Shown here: in pieces, positions 1-7,076 of the stretch
Layout: every line of letters starts with the position of its first letter
Numbering within the stretch: the first letter of the stretch is position 1
Assembly (NCBI RefSeq): GCF_022179805.1
Contig: NZ_BPUO01000027.1
Coordinates: forward strand, 1 to 44,770
Reading direction: 5' to 3'
DNA from: Cupriavidus pauculus
GTDB taxonomy: Bacteria; Pseudomonadota; Gammaproteobacteria; Burkholderiales; Burkholderiaceae
DNA: 44,770 bases
The notes under the pieces: model-generated
The model's database searches: none
What the model was told of the DNA's origin: nothing
The model's input: the letters and a program-made list of their open reading frames with translations, nothing else
Made by a program: the position numbers and the translations under genes

Positions 1-76
1 TGATGCTGCTACCTTTGCCGCGTTCGATCATGATGAGCGCTCGTTCTTCCGCACTCAAATGGCTGTAATTCTTCAT
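1..76 (-). CDS. IS30-family transposase, N-terminal 25 residues only
   Basis: Reading leftward from the ATG at 76, the peptide begins MKNYSHLSAEERALIMIERG, the typical start of IS30-family transposases, where the SxEER segment leads into the first helix-turn-helix. The gene runs off the window edge, so catalytic residues cannot be seen and activity is unknown. It differs in sequence from the IS30 relic near 30.4 kb, so the two are separate elements rather than copies. Confidence 0.75.
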   Translation of the reverse strand, partial: MKNYSHLSAEERALIMIERGKGSSI

Positions 77-110
77 TCCAACACCCTACCTCATCACGGG
101 TGTTGCACTT
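1..110 (-). mobile_element. End of an IS30-family insertion sequence (cut by window edge)
   Basis: The left edge carries the 5' end of an IS30-type transposase gene read leftward, preceded by a short leader containing GCAACACCC, a sequence of the kind found at IS30-family ends. The exact outer boundary, near 105-115, is an estimate because no target duplication can be checked. The rest of the element lies outside the window. Confidence 0.6.
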
Positions 111-350
111 GATACTAGAGACTAAGAGGCATCAGCACGGTCTCTGCAGCCATCCGATTCACGAAAACCGGATCAAGCCGCGCCTGCAGCCAGGCGGCTT
201 TTTTGTCGAGGCCAACTGGCGATCATCTCTTCGCGGAGCTCGAAATAAAGTCCCTCGCCACAAGCCCACGGTCCGGAAGGGCGCTCCAGTTGACATTACA
301 GCATCCCGGATGGACTGTGTGCACTGAGGCATGCCCTAACGCGGGCAAGG

Positions 351-1094
351 CTAAATCGTGGCTTTGGCAATGTATGTAGCAAGGGTAGTACGTCGAGCCA
401 GCCGCGCCTTTCCAAAGTGAAGTTCGCGATGACAATGTGGGCACAGGGCGGCAGCGTTCAATAACGTATCGTCTCCTTCCTCGCTGAGCGGAACAACGTG
501 GTGAACCTCTAGGTACGGGCTACCATCTTCTCGCTCAAACAGCGCAGACTTGCAACCCGGCATCTCACACTTTCCGCCTGAGCGCACAATTGCGCCACGT
601 ACGACGAACGGATTCCTGACGAAATCGTCTCGTTGGACTGTGCGCTTTGCCGGCTTACCCTTCGCCATCTTTGCGCGCTTAATGACCGTCGTCTTGTCGG
701 CACGCTTTGCAACTTCGGCCAGCCCATCTTCCTCGCTGGCAGGAGCTGCGCTCACCTTGCACGCAAACATCTGCGGTCCAATGTTACCTATGACGACTAC
801 ATCGCCAATGTTCAGCCATGAACTAATGATTTCTTGGCCCATCCTGGGCTCTGGCTTGCGAGTGGGATCTGTAGCCCGCACCGCGTAGTAGTAAGAGGCA
901 GTAACGGACGTCACCTTATGGTCAAAAAGTACAACGATTGGGAATGGCGGTCCCGGCCGAGTGGCGGCTGGTGAGATTCCTGCCGCCTCAATAGCGGTTC
1001 GCTGCTCTGCGTTCGGCACGTAGGCAGCCTTGTCCTTGTCAGTTTTCGTAACCGCTTTCAAGCCATAGTTGTCAAACAGCTTGCTCCAATCCAT
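351..1094 (-). CDS. HNH endonuclease family protein
   Basis: The start is set by a perfect AGGAGG (complement of 1101-1106) a few bases before the ATG at 1094; this gives 247 residues. The C-terminal quarter has a classic HNH nuclease with zinc-binding cysteines: CEMPGC, then EVHHVVPLSEEG (about residue 193 on), then LLNAAALCPHCHRELH. The N-terminal 150 residues are not recognised, but their short beta-rich segments could be a DNA- or modified-base-reading domain. HNH proteins of this layout are often restriction enzymes, McrA-like enzymes or standalone defence nucleases. It lies next to a ruined cytosine methyltransferase read in the opposite direction, so it may be the surviving nuclease of a former restriction-modification or modification-dependent locus. 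The frame is intact. The specific function is inferred. Confidence 0.8.
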   Translation of the reverse strand: MDWSKLFDNYGLKAVTKTDKDKAAYVPNAEQRTAIEAAGISPAATRPGPPFPIVVLFDHKVTSVTASYYYAVRATDPTRKPEPRMGQEIISSWLNIGDVVVIGNIGPQMFACKVSAAPASEEDGLAEVAKRADKTTVIKRAKMAKGKPAKRTVQRDDFVRNPFVVRGAIVRSGGKCEMPGCKSALFEREDGSPYLEVHHVVPLSEEGDDTLLNAAALCPHCHRELHFGKARLARRTTLATYIAKATI

Positions 1095-1239
1095 TGCAGA
1101 CCTCCTTTGCACCCCAATGTGACCCAAAAGCCTATTGGGCTCTCTTGGTAACGTCAACCTCCCTAAGGATGGGTTGCACGGACGTGCCCGCTTACTCCGA
1201 AAGCGGGCACCTACGCATAATTCACTTGTGCTGGGTAGA

Positions 1240-1596
1240 ATGAGTGATAAAAAGTCACAAACACCACCACCATTACGCTTTATGAGCCCACACGACGAAG
1301 AACTGCAACTGCCGCAAAAGGCGCTGGAATTCTATGACCAAAAAATTCGTTGGAAACTATCTCAACCGCATGACGCCGGGGTCGCGGTGCCGAGAGATAA
1401 TTAATCGGTGGCTGAAGGGCAAGGCCTCCCCGCGCTTACGACATGCTGTATACCTCGCCCCAGAGGATTTGCTTCCGAAGCCCGCGCCGCCCAGCGGGCG
1501 TATAAATTCGATTTTATAGACCTATTCGCAGGCATTGGCGGCTTGCGCCGCGGCTTTGAGGCCATGGGCGGCCGTTGCGTTCTTACAAGCGAGTGG
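1240..1596 (+). pseudogene. Dcm-type DNA (cytosine-5) methyltransferase, frameshifted and truncated
   Basis: Three reading frames must be joined to rebuild the N-terminal part of a Dcm-like C5 methyltransferase. MSDKKSQTPPP...KALEFYDQ starts at 1240. A shift at the A-run near 1342 leads to KFVGNYLNRM...LAPEDLLPKPAPP. A second shift near 1495 leads to YKFDFIDLFAGIGGLRRGFE and then CVLTSEW ending at 1596. FDLFAGIGG is motif I, the S-adenosylmethionine-binding loop, and the LLPKP linker followed by FIDLFAGIGG matches the E. coli Dcm layout. Everything after SEW is missing, including the catalytic PC motif. The following 200 bases hold an unrelated, unrecognised open stretch. The gene cannot make an active enzyme. 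Confidence 0.75.
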
Positions 1597-1860
1597 CGGT
1601 TAAAATCGGCAAGCGCCTTCCACTTGCTTTACATTGGGCTTCGCCTACTGTCGTCAAGGACGGTAATGGCCGGATGCTTACGCAAAGGCCACTTGACGCC
1701 AAAAATCTCGTCGGGAAACGCCGATCGCACGGGTCGAGCTTACTGTAGAGACGATCTTCAATCTCGTTGGCGACTCACCGAGCCTGAATATCGAATACTG
1801 AGACACTAAACGTGCCGATGCCTCCAGCTGTCTTGTAAAGACGACGGCCTCGCCCCCCAG

Positions 1861-2907
1861 CTATTCGTAGCAACGGCTGGCCAGACGCAAGTTCGCGGCA
1901 ATCTCCTGCCGCAACCCAACCGGCGACAGAACTTCCACGCGTGCGCTGCGCTCCATCAAGAGATTGCGTAGCGCCAGGGATAGTGTCACCGTGGCACAGA
2001 GAAGAAAACCACCCGGCTCGTCAATGATTTCCTGATCGAGCGAGAGCCATTGTTCGCGGAACAAATGGCGGATGTCATCATCTTCGTGAACTCGAAGTTT
2101 GATCCGGATCTTCTCTCCCGGAAAAAACGAAAAGTACTCCTGCGTCCGGACATGCTCTTCGAGATCGAAGGCCGGATCCCGTTCCCCAGCCGTATCGGTG
2201 CAAGCCGCCGAGACGAAGCGGTCCAGCCGAAGATGATAGTAGCGATAGGAGCCACTGCGACTTCGGCGGGTAGCCACCACATAAAGTACCGGTCCGCGCT
2301 CCACCAAACCGACAGGCATCGCCTTGTACGATGTTGGGCGGTCGCTGTCCAGACGGGAGTTCTGATAGGTGATGTCGAGCAGCGTCGACGTGTAGAGTGC
2401 CCGCCGAACTGCATTAAGAATGTCCGAATCGACAGGTGGCGACACCAGCGGGTAGCCCGCCTCAATACGGACGGTCTTATCCTGCCAGGCACGCGCCTCA
2501 TTCAGCAATGGATCCGCAGGACTTTCGATGAGCAACTTCTCTGCGCCCTCGAAATACGCCTGGAGCTGAGCGACTACATGACTTGGCAGATGGGTGTGAG
2601 CATGGCGCCTCAATGTCAACAGTGCAATCGCCAGTTCCAGTGGCGGCCGCCTTGCCGTATTGTTAGGCGCCTGCTTTTCCGTGCGCCACCAGACACGGTC
2701 GCGCGAAGTGCCCTGTTTGCGCACCAGCCCTTCGCTCTCCAGCGACTCGAGCGCGCGCAAAATGGTGTCGCGGCTCGGCGGGTCCGACCTGAGCCGCTGC
2801 CTGACCCGCTGGATCAGCTCACCCGAAGCGATGGTTTGCCCTGCCTCGACAGGCAAAGACTGGAGAATGTCTGCCCCAAGCCGAGGCCATCTTGTGGAAT
2901 TGCCCAT
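1861..2907 (-). CDS. HTH-WYL domain transcriptional regulator
   Basis: This 348-residue protein has an N-terminal winged helix (about residues 20-72; SRDTILRALESLESEGLVRK is the recognition and wing region). A WYL ligand-sensing domain follows (about 165-240), with DITYQNS, KAMPVGLVERGPVLYVVA and YYHLRLDRF, and then a WYL-associated C-terminal extension. WYL regulators are known from BREX, CBASS and other phage-defence loci, where they usually repress the operon until nucleic acid or nucleotide ligands appear. It is the last gene of the leftward block, 73 bp after DUF445, so it may be cotranscribed and control the island through feedback. The regulatory target is inferred from position only. 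No strong Shine-Dalgarno sequence precedes the ATG. Confidence 0.85.
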   Translation of the reverse strand: MGNSTRWPRLGADILQSLPVEAGQTIASGELIQRVRQRLRSDPPSRDTILRALESLESEGLVRKQGTSRDRVWWRTEKQAPNNTARRPPLELAIALLTLRRHAHTHLPSHVVAQLQAYFEGAEKLLIESPADPLLNEARAWQDKTVRIEAGYPLVSPPVDSDILNAVRRALYTSTLLDITYQNSRLDSDRPTSYKAMPVGLVERGPVLYVVATRRSRSGSYRYYHLRLDRFVSAACTDTAGERDPAFDLEEHVRTQEYFSFFPGEKIRIKLRVHEDDDIRHLFREQWLSLDQEIIDEPGGFLLCATVTLSLALRNLLMERSARVEVLSPVGLRQEIAANLRLASRCYE

Positions 2908-2980
2908 ACGTTCTACTCAAAGCCGCGATCGCGTAACCTGATCCAAATTGGCCGCGCCTGCTGGCAGCCGCTTTTCTACG

Positions 2981-4252
2981 TCATGCCCCGAGCAGATGCG
3001 GCAATTGCGCCAGCACGTACAAAACGCCGCCGATCAATGCCCCGACAATGGTGCCATTCATCCGAATGTACTGAAGATCCTTGCCGACATTGAGCTCAAT
3101 CTGGCGTGACATTTCCCTAGCATCCCAGCTTCGCACAGTGTTGCTGATATGACGCGTAATGAAATCGGCGAAGTCCGGCGCCATGCGCCCCGCAGCCTCA
3201 CGCAACTGGGCGTTGATGGATTCCCGCAGCGATTCATTGCGGGCCAACTCGCCGCCAATCCATTGACCTGCCGCCACCACCTTCTGATAGACGGCGGAAT
3301 CCGGAAGCTTGAGGTCTGTCCTCAGGCGATCGCGCCATTCATTCCAAAGCGCGCCAATATAGGTATTCAATTCCGGATGATCCTGCAGGTAGCGTTTGAT
3401 CCCATTGGCCCGGGCACGGAACGACGCATCGCTCCGCAGCCGAACAATGAGATCCCGCGTCGCTTCATCGAACTTCTTGCGCAGCTCGTGCGACTCGTCC
3501 TCTTCCACTTGCGTCAGCACGCGACGCAAGGCGGCCGCAATCATCTCGGCGCCGTTGCTGCCGATCCACTCGGTAGGCAACAGCATTTCCTTTCTGGGAT
3601 GTTCGTCTTTGAGCCACTTCACGATTTGCCGTGAAATCCGTTCACGCGTCTCAGGGTGATTCAGCAGATGTATCAGATGATTGAGTGATTCCTTCAGCAG
3701 CGCCTGATGACGATTGTCCCGTGTCAGCGCATCCAGGATGTTCGCTGCCGACTGGGTCAGATCGACATGCTCAATAACGGAAGCGAAGGATTTCCTGGCG
3801 AATGCCTGCACGTTCTTCTCGTCCATGACATCCAGCGCGCCATCCAGAAACTTGGCCACCGCCTCGCCAAGCCTGCGCGTGTTGGCGGCGGAATCAAACC
3901 AGTCGGTCACGGCCTGGGCCGGATTGTGACGATCGATCAGCGCGATCACGGAATCCTTGTCGAGGAACTTGTCCTTGACAAAGGTTGCCAGTCCTTCGGC
4001 AATATCGTCGCGTTTTCGGATGATGATGTTGGTATGGCCGGCCAGCCCGGGTACGGGAATGCGCTTAAACAGCGCCACCACCGCGAACCAGTCCGCCAGC
4101 CCTCCCACCATGGCCGCCTCGGCCGCGGCTCGAATCCAGTCCACTACCCACCCACGCGGGACAAACAGGGTGACGACGAAGACCATTGCCGCCACCAGCA
4201 GAAACACCATGGCTTTGCGTTTGGCAAGACGCAGTTCCTGAGCCTGATCCAT
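2981..4252 (-). CDS. DUF445 family membrane protein
   Basis: A 423-residue protein of the DUF445 family (YjiN-like). Two N-terminal hydrophobic segments are visible: residues about 14-30 (MVFLLVAAMVFVVTLFVP) and the family signature AAAEAAMVGGLADWFAVVALFKRIPVPG at about 43-70. A long helical body follows, and a final hydrophobic hairpin (GTIVGALIGGVLYVLAQL) lies at the C-terminus. The protein is probably anchored in the inner membrane at both ends. The biochemical function of DUF445 is not established. An AGGA sits upstream of the ATG at 4252. It follows the NERD helicase by 123 bp in the same direction. Such genes are also found as ordinary housekeeping genes, so membership in the defence block is positional inference. 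Confidence 0.8.
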   Translation of the reverse strand: MDQAQELRLAKRKAMVFLLVAAMVFVVTLFVPRGWVVDWIRAAAEAAMVGGLADWFAVVALFKRIPVPGLAGHTNIIIRKRDDIAEGLATFVKDKFLDKDSVIALIDRHNPAQAVTDWFDSAANTRRLGEAVAKFLDGALDVMDEKNVQAFARKSFASVIEHVDLTQSAANILDALTRDNRHQALLKESLNHLIHLLNHPETRERISRQIVKWLKDEHPRKEMLLPTEWIGSNGAEMIAAALRRVLTQVEEDESHELRKKFDEATRDLIVRLRSDASFRARANGIKRYLQDHPELNTYIGALWNEWRDRLRTDLKLPDSAVYQKVVAAGQWIGGELARNESLRESINAQLREAAGRMAPDFADFITRHISNTVRSWDAREMSRQIELNVGKDLQYIRMNGTIVGALIGGVLYVLAQLPHLLGA

Positions 4253-4278
4253 ATGCGACTTAATTCCTCATGATACGC

Positions 4279-4363
4279 GGCTGCCCCGGCAGCCCGACTC
4301 ACAAATTCGAACTTGAAACGTTTGAACCGGGGTTGCGCATCCGCGAGGCGGCAAGTGCCGCTT
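4279..4363. other. Two GC-rich hairpins between NERD helicase and DUF445 genes
   Basis: The 123-bp gap holds two perfect stem-loops: GGCTGC/GCAGCC with a CCCG loop (4279-4294), and an 8-bp stem around AAGT (4345-4363) just after the helicase stop. Neither is followed by a T-run on the minus strand, so they are more likely attenuating or RNA-stabilising elements than full intrinsic terminators. Confidence 0.35.
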
Positions 4364-4375
4364 CAGTCTGCGGGC

Positions 4376-6007
4376 TCATATGCGTTCAAGCAATGCCGCT
4401 GCAGCCCTCTCCGACAACACGATCACCAGCTTCATGGTCGCGCGCGTGGCACCCACAAATAACCGGCGTATCTCACGGTCGCCAAGCTGTTCAAAGTCGA
4501 CTTCCGCCAGCACCACGGCCGGCGCGGACTGCCCCTTGAAGCGGAATACCGTGTCGGCCAGCACGTCACCATCGGAGTAGCCGGGCCGTCCAGACGAGTC
4601 ATAACTCCCTGTGAACGTACGCAGTGCGTGTACCCCGATTTGGTTGAAGCCCAGCAGACCAGAACTGTCGCGCCCACGAAAGCTGAGCAGTGCCACGTCG
4701 CTCTTCCGAAATCCCGCTGAATAGCATTGCTTGATCGCCTCCTTGACGTGCTCGCGCATCTGTGCGGCGTCCTGGTAAACCAGAAATTCCACCTCGGCGC
4801 CAGCTACCGGGGCGCGGGCCTCCATCTCGACTTCTGGCGGCACAATCGATTGCAGCATCCGCACCACGGCCCGCGGGCTGCGGAAATTGCTGGTCGCGCG
4901 CATGCGGACCCAGCCGGACAGCTCAACGGGCGGATGGTCATAGAGATTCTGCATAGGGTCTTCAAGCCAGAGGATGCGTGCCTCGGGCCTGGCGTGACGC
5001 AACAGCAAATCGCGCCATTCCGGTGCGAAGTCCTGCCCTTCGTCCACGATCACGGTGTCGAACAGGAACTCGTCGGGCACGTCCAGTTCCCCGGCACGCG
5101 CGACAAGCTGAGCGAAGGCATCGATCGCGCTGAAGTCCGGCGTGTCACCCGCCTCCCTGACCATCTGGTCGCACAGCATATGGAAGGTGCAAACGCTGCC
5201 GCCTTCCGGCGCGATGTGGGTGAAATGATCGGCCAGCGGCCGGTTGTAACACACGTAGAGTGGCCGCAGCCCACGGTCCACCGCCGCGCGGAATTCGGCC
5301 AGGGCCAGTTGCGTTTTGCCTGATCCGGCCGTACCCGTGACGCGCAATCGAAAAGGCGTGAAATCGAGCTGGCGTGCCCAGTGAGCTAATCCGCCCGACA
5401 CACGAGTGACCATGGAACGCGCCTGCCCGACCAGCGCACTGGCATCGGTCTCGAGCTGGATAATGTCCCTCAGGAACCGGTCCACGCGGGCGGCCAGCGG
5501 ATTGGCCTGGCCGGCGGGCAGAATCTGCTCGATCCATGCGCACAACGCCTCGCGGCGGCTCGCGTCCACGATGCGCTCCGGAGACAACCCTGCGGTGTGC
5601 GGCGACCTGACCTGATGATCGGGGCAGAACAGCAGGAACTCGATCGTCATCGGCTGGCCGTTCAGTGCACGGCCGAGCTTGTTTCGCATGCCGTCGGCAC
5701 TGCGCCCCATCTGCGCCGGCACGGATTTGACCTTGCCGTTGTACTGCTTGGCCAAGCCGTCCTCGGTCTCCATCAGCACGCCGCACTTCTGCTCGATCAA
5801 CAGCAGATGGCCCGCGCGGTTCATCACAACGAAATCGACTTCACCGTAGATGGTGTGGCTTCTCTCCACATTGGTCCAATGTACGGCGTGGTAGACCGTA
5901 TAGCCGTCCGGCAGCCCGGCTGCCAGTACCGCGAGCGTTTCGAACTCGCGGCGCAGTGGGCCGTCCGCCTCCATGGTTTCCCAGCCATCCGGCACGACGC
6001 GCGCCAT
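4376..6007 (-). CDS. NERD domain / UvrD-type superfamily 1 helicase
   Basis: This 543-residue fusion has an N-terminal NERD nuclease-related domain, with GEVDFVV at 55-61 and the IEQK strand at 71-74 matching the predicted D...ExK metal-binding site. A superfamily 1 helicase core follows: GTAGSGKT Walker A (225-232), VDEGQD Walker B (321-326), the TSNFRSPRAV motif, the late FRFKGQSAPAVVL motif and a final RRLFVGATRA motif VI. It is expected to move along DNA and probably cut it. NERD-UvrD proteins recur in defence islands and on plasmids. The gene follows the 5'-nucleotidase with a 106-bp gap that contains a conspicuous repeat and palindrome region, so it may have its own promoter. A purine-rich GGGGGCGGGAA lies before the ATG at 6007. 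Confidence 0.88.
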   Translation of the reverse strand: MARVVPDGWETMEADGPLRREFETLAVLAAGLPDGYTVYHAVHWTNVERSHTIYGEVDFVVMNRAGHLLLIEQKCGVLMETEDGLAKQYNGKVKSVPAQMGRSADGMRNKLGRALNGQPMTIEFLLFCPDHQVRSPHTAGLSPERIVDASRREALCAWIEQILPAGQANPLAARVDRFLRDIIQLETDASALVGQARSMVTRVSGGLAHWARQLDFTPFRLRVTGTAGSGKTQLALAEFRAAVDRGLRPLYVCYNRPLADHFTHIAPEGGSVCTFHMLCDQMVREAGDTPDFSAIDAFAQLVARAGELDVPDEFLFDTVIVDEGQDFAPEWRDLLLRHARPEARILWLEDPMQNLYDHPPVELSGWVRMRATSNFRSPRAVVRMLQSIVPPEVEMEARAPVAGAEVEFLVYQDAAQMREHVKEAIKQCYSAGFRKSDVALLSFRGRDSSGLLGFNQIGVHALRTFTGSYDSSGRPGYSDGDVLADTVFRFKGQSAPAVVLAEVDFEQLGDREIRRLFVGATRATMKLVIVLSERAAAALLERI

Positions 6008-6057
6008 TTCCCGCCCCCTATACTGATGGAACGCGGAGCATAACCGACGAGCTTTCG

Positions 6058-6087
6058 TTTCGCCACATGATGTGTTTTGCCACGTGA
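6058..6087. promoter_or_regulatory. Tandem GCCACRTGA motifs with overlapping palindromes (putative operator)
   Basis: Upstream of the NERD helicase gene are two 13-bp direct repeats, TTTCGCCACATGA (6058-6070) and TTTTGCCACGTGA (6075-6087), 17 bp apart start to start. CACATGATGTG (6064-6074) is a perfect palindrome and CACGTG (6081-6086) another. The same GCCACRTGA core appears twice in the divergent promoter region at 22.0-22.1 kb. This suggests a shared DNA-binding regulator, perhaps the WYL protein; that link is an inference. Confidence 0.4.
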
Positions 6088-6113
6088 AATGACCCTACCC
6101 CTCTCTCGCAGGA

Positions 6114-7073
6114 TCAAGAACGGGACACATCAGCCGTCTCGTCCTGGATCCGGTTGGCAATTCCGAATGGAATATGCACCATGGGGATATTGCCGGCCTC
6201 CGAACGCAGGTGGCTGATCTGGTCGTCAAAGTAGATGTGTGGCCGCAACACATCGAGGATGCGCGCCTTCTCCATGCCTCCGAGCAGGAAAGCCTGGTCA
6301 GGCGTGACCCCCCAACTCTTCAGTGTCGTCACCATCCGTTCATGCGCAGGTGCGTTGCGGGCCGTGACAATCGCCATGCGCAGCGTCTTTCGATAAGTGG
6401 CATCCTGTCCAATACGCTCTTCTTCAAGTTGTCGCAGGGCATCAAGTTGACGAAACAGCTTGGCGAGGAGCCCCGGCTGGTGGGGTATCTCGCGGCGGTG
6501 CATTTCATGCGCCTGGAACTCCCCCACGTCGTTATTGCGTTTGAAGACGGACTCCGATTCGTCATCGGCAATCACACCGTCGAAGTCGAACGCCACCCGC
6601 AGTTCCGTATCGAGTTCGTCATCGAAGACGGTCGAAGGCAATACAAGCCCGGCCGGATAGTTGGCGTCGATTGCACCGCGTACGTCGTCCTCGTTCGCCG
6701 TCAGGAACAGCGACGCGTTGAAGGCAGGCAGGTACGGGTGCGGAGAGCCGCCGGCCATGAATGCCGCGCGCGAGATGTCCAGCCCATAGTGCGCGATGGA
6801 CCGGAAGATCCGCATCCCCGTTTCGGGCGAGTTGCGCGACAGCAGCACGACCTCGACCGGCAACTGATCCGGGAACGTCCGATTGATGCCAAGCAGCCGC
6901 TTGATGAACGGGAACGCTACGCCCTTGGCTAGCGGCACGTCAAGCTGCCGTTCCTGATGCAAGCGGTAGGCCTCCACGCCTTCCGTCCGGTAGATGTCAT
7001 CCGATTCGCTCAAGTCGAACAGCGCGCTCGACGCCACACCAACCACGAGCTTGCTTTCAATGGGATAGGGCAT
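6114..7073 (-). CDS. 5'-nucleotidase family protein (HAD-fold, cN-I-like)
   Basis: A 319-residue protein resembling the 5'-nucleotidase family related to eukaryotic cytosolic 5'-nucleotidase I. The HAD nucleophile motif is visible as FDFDGVIAD (about 162-170), where D163 and D165 would be nucleophile and acid/base. Downstream are the threonine motif in IVTARNAP and the acidic motif in YFDDQISHL. N-terminal LVVGVASSALFDLSESD and VEVVLLSRNSPE fit the family layout. It would dephosphorylate nucleoside monophosphates in the cytoplasm. It begins only 3 bp after the stop of the AddA-like gene (TGA-ACA-ATG), so the two are surely cotranscribed and probably translationally coupled. A nucleotidase inside a nuclease operon suggests handling of DNA breakdown products or nucleotide depletion as an effector; both are inferences. 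Confidence 0.82.
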   Translation of the reverse strand: MPYPIESKLVVGVASSALFDLSESDDIYRTEGVEAYRLHQERQLDVPLAKGVAFPFIKRLLGINRTFPDQLPVEVVLLSRNSPETGMRIFRSIAHYGLDISRAAFMAGGSPHPYLPAFNASLFLTANEDDVRGAIDANYPAGLVLPSTVFDDELDTELRVAFDFDGVIADDESESVFKRNNDVGEFQAHEMHRREIPHQPGLLAKLFRQLDALRQLEEERIGQDATYRKTLRMAIVTARNAPAHERMVTTLKSWGVTPDQAFLLGGMEKARILDVLRPHIYFDDQISHLRSEAGNIPMVHIPFGIANRIQDETADVSRS

Positions 7074-7076
7074 TGT

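Noticed and set aside
351..1094. HNH protein as the ZorE effector of a Zorya II system
   Set aside because: It is more than 23 kb from the ZorAB-like pair, separated by several operons and a pseudogene, so no operon link exists.
1597..1800. Continuation of the Dcm methyltransferase after SEW in another frame
   Set aside because: The stretch reading KIGKRLPLALHWASPTVVKD has no Dcm motifs (no PCQPFS or ENV), so it is an unrelated segment; its family was not identified.
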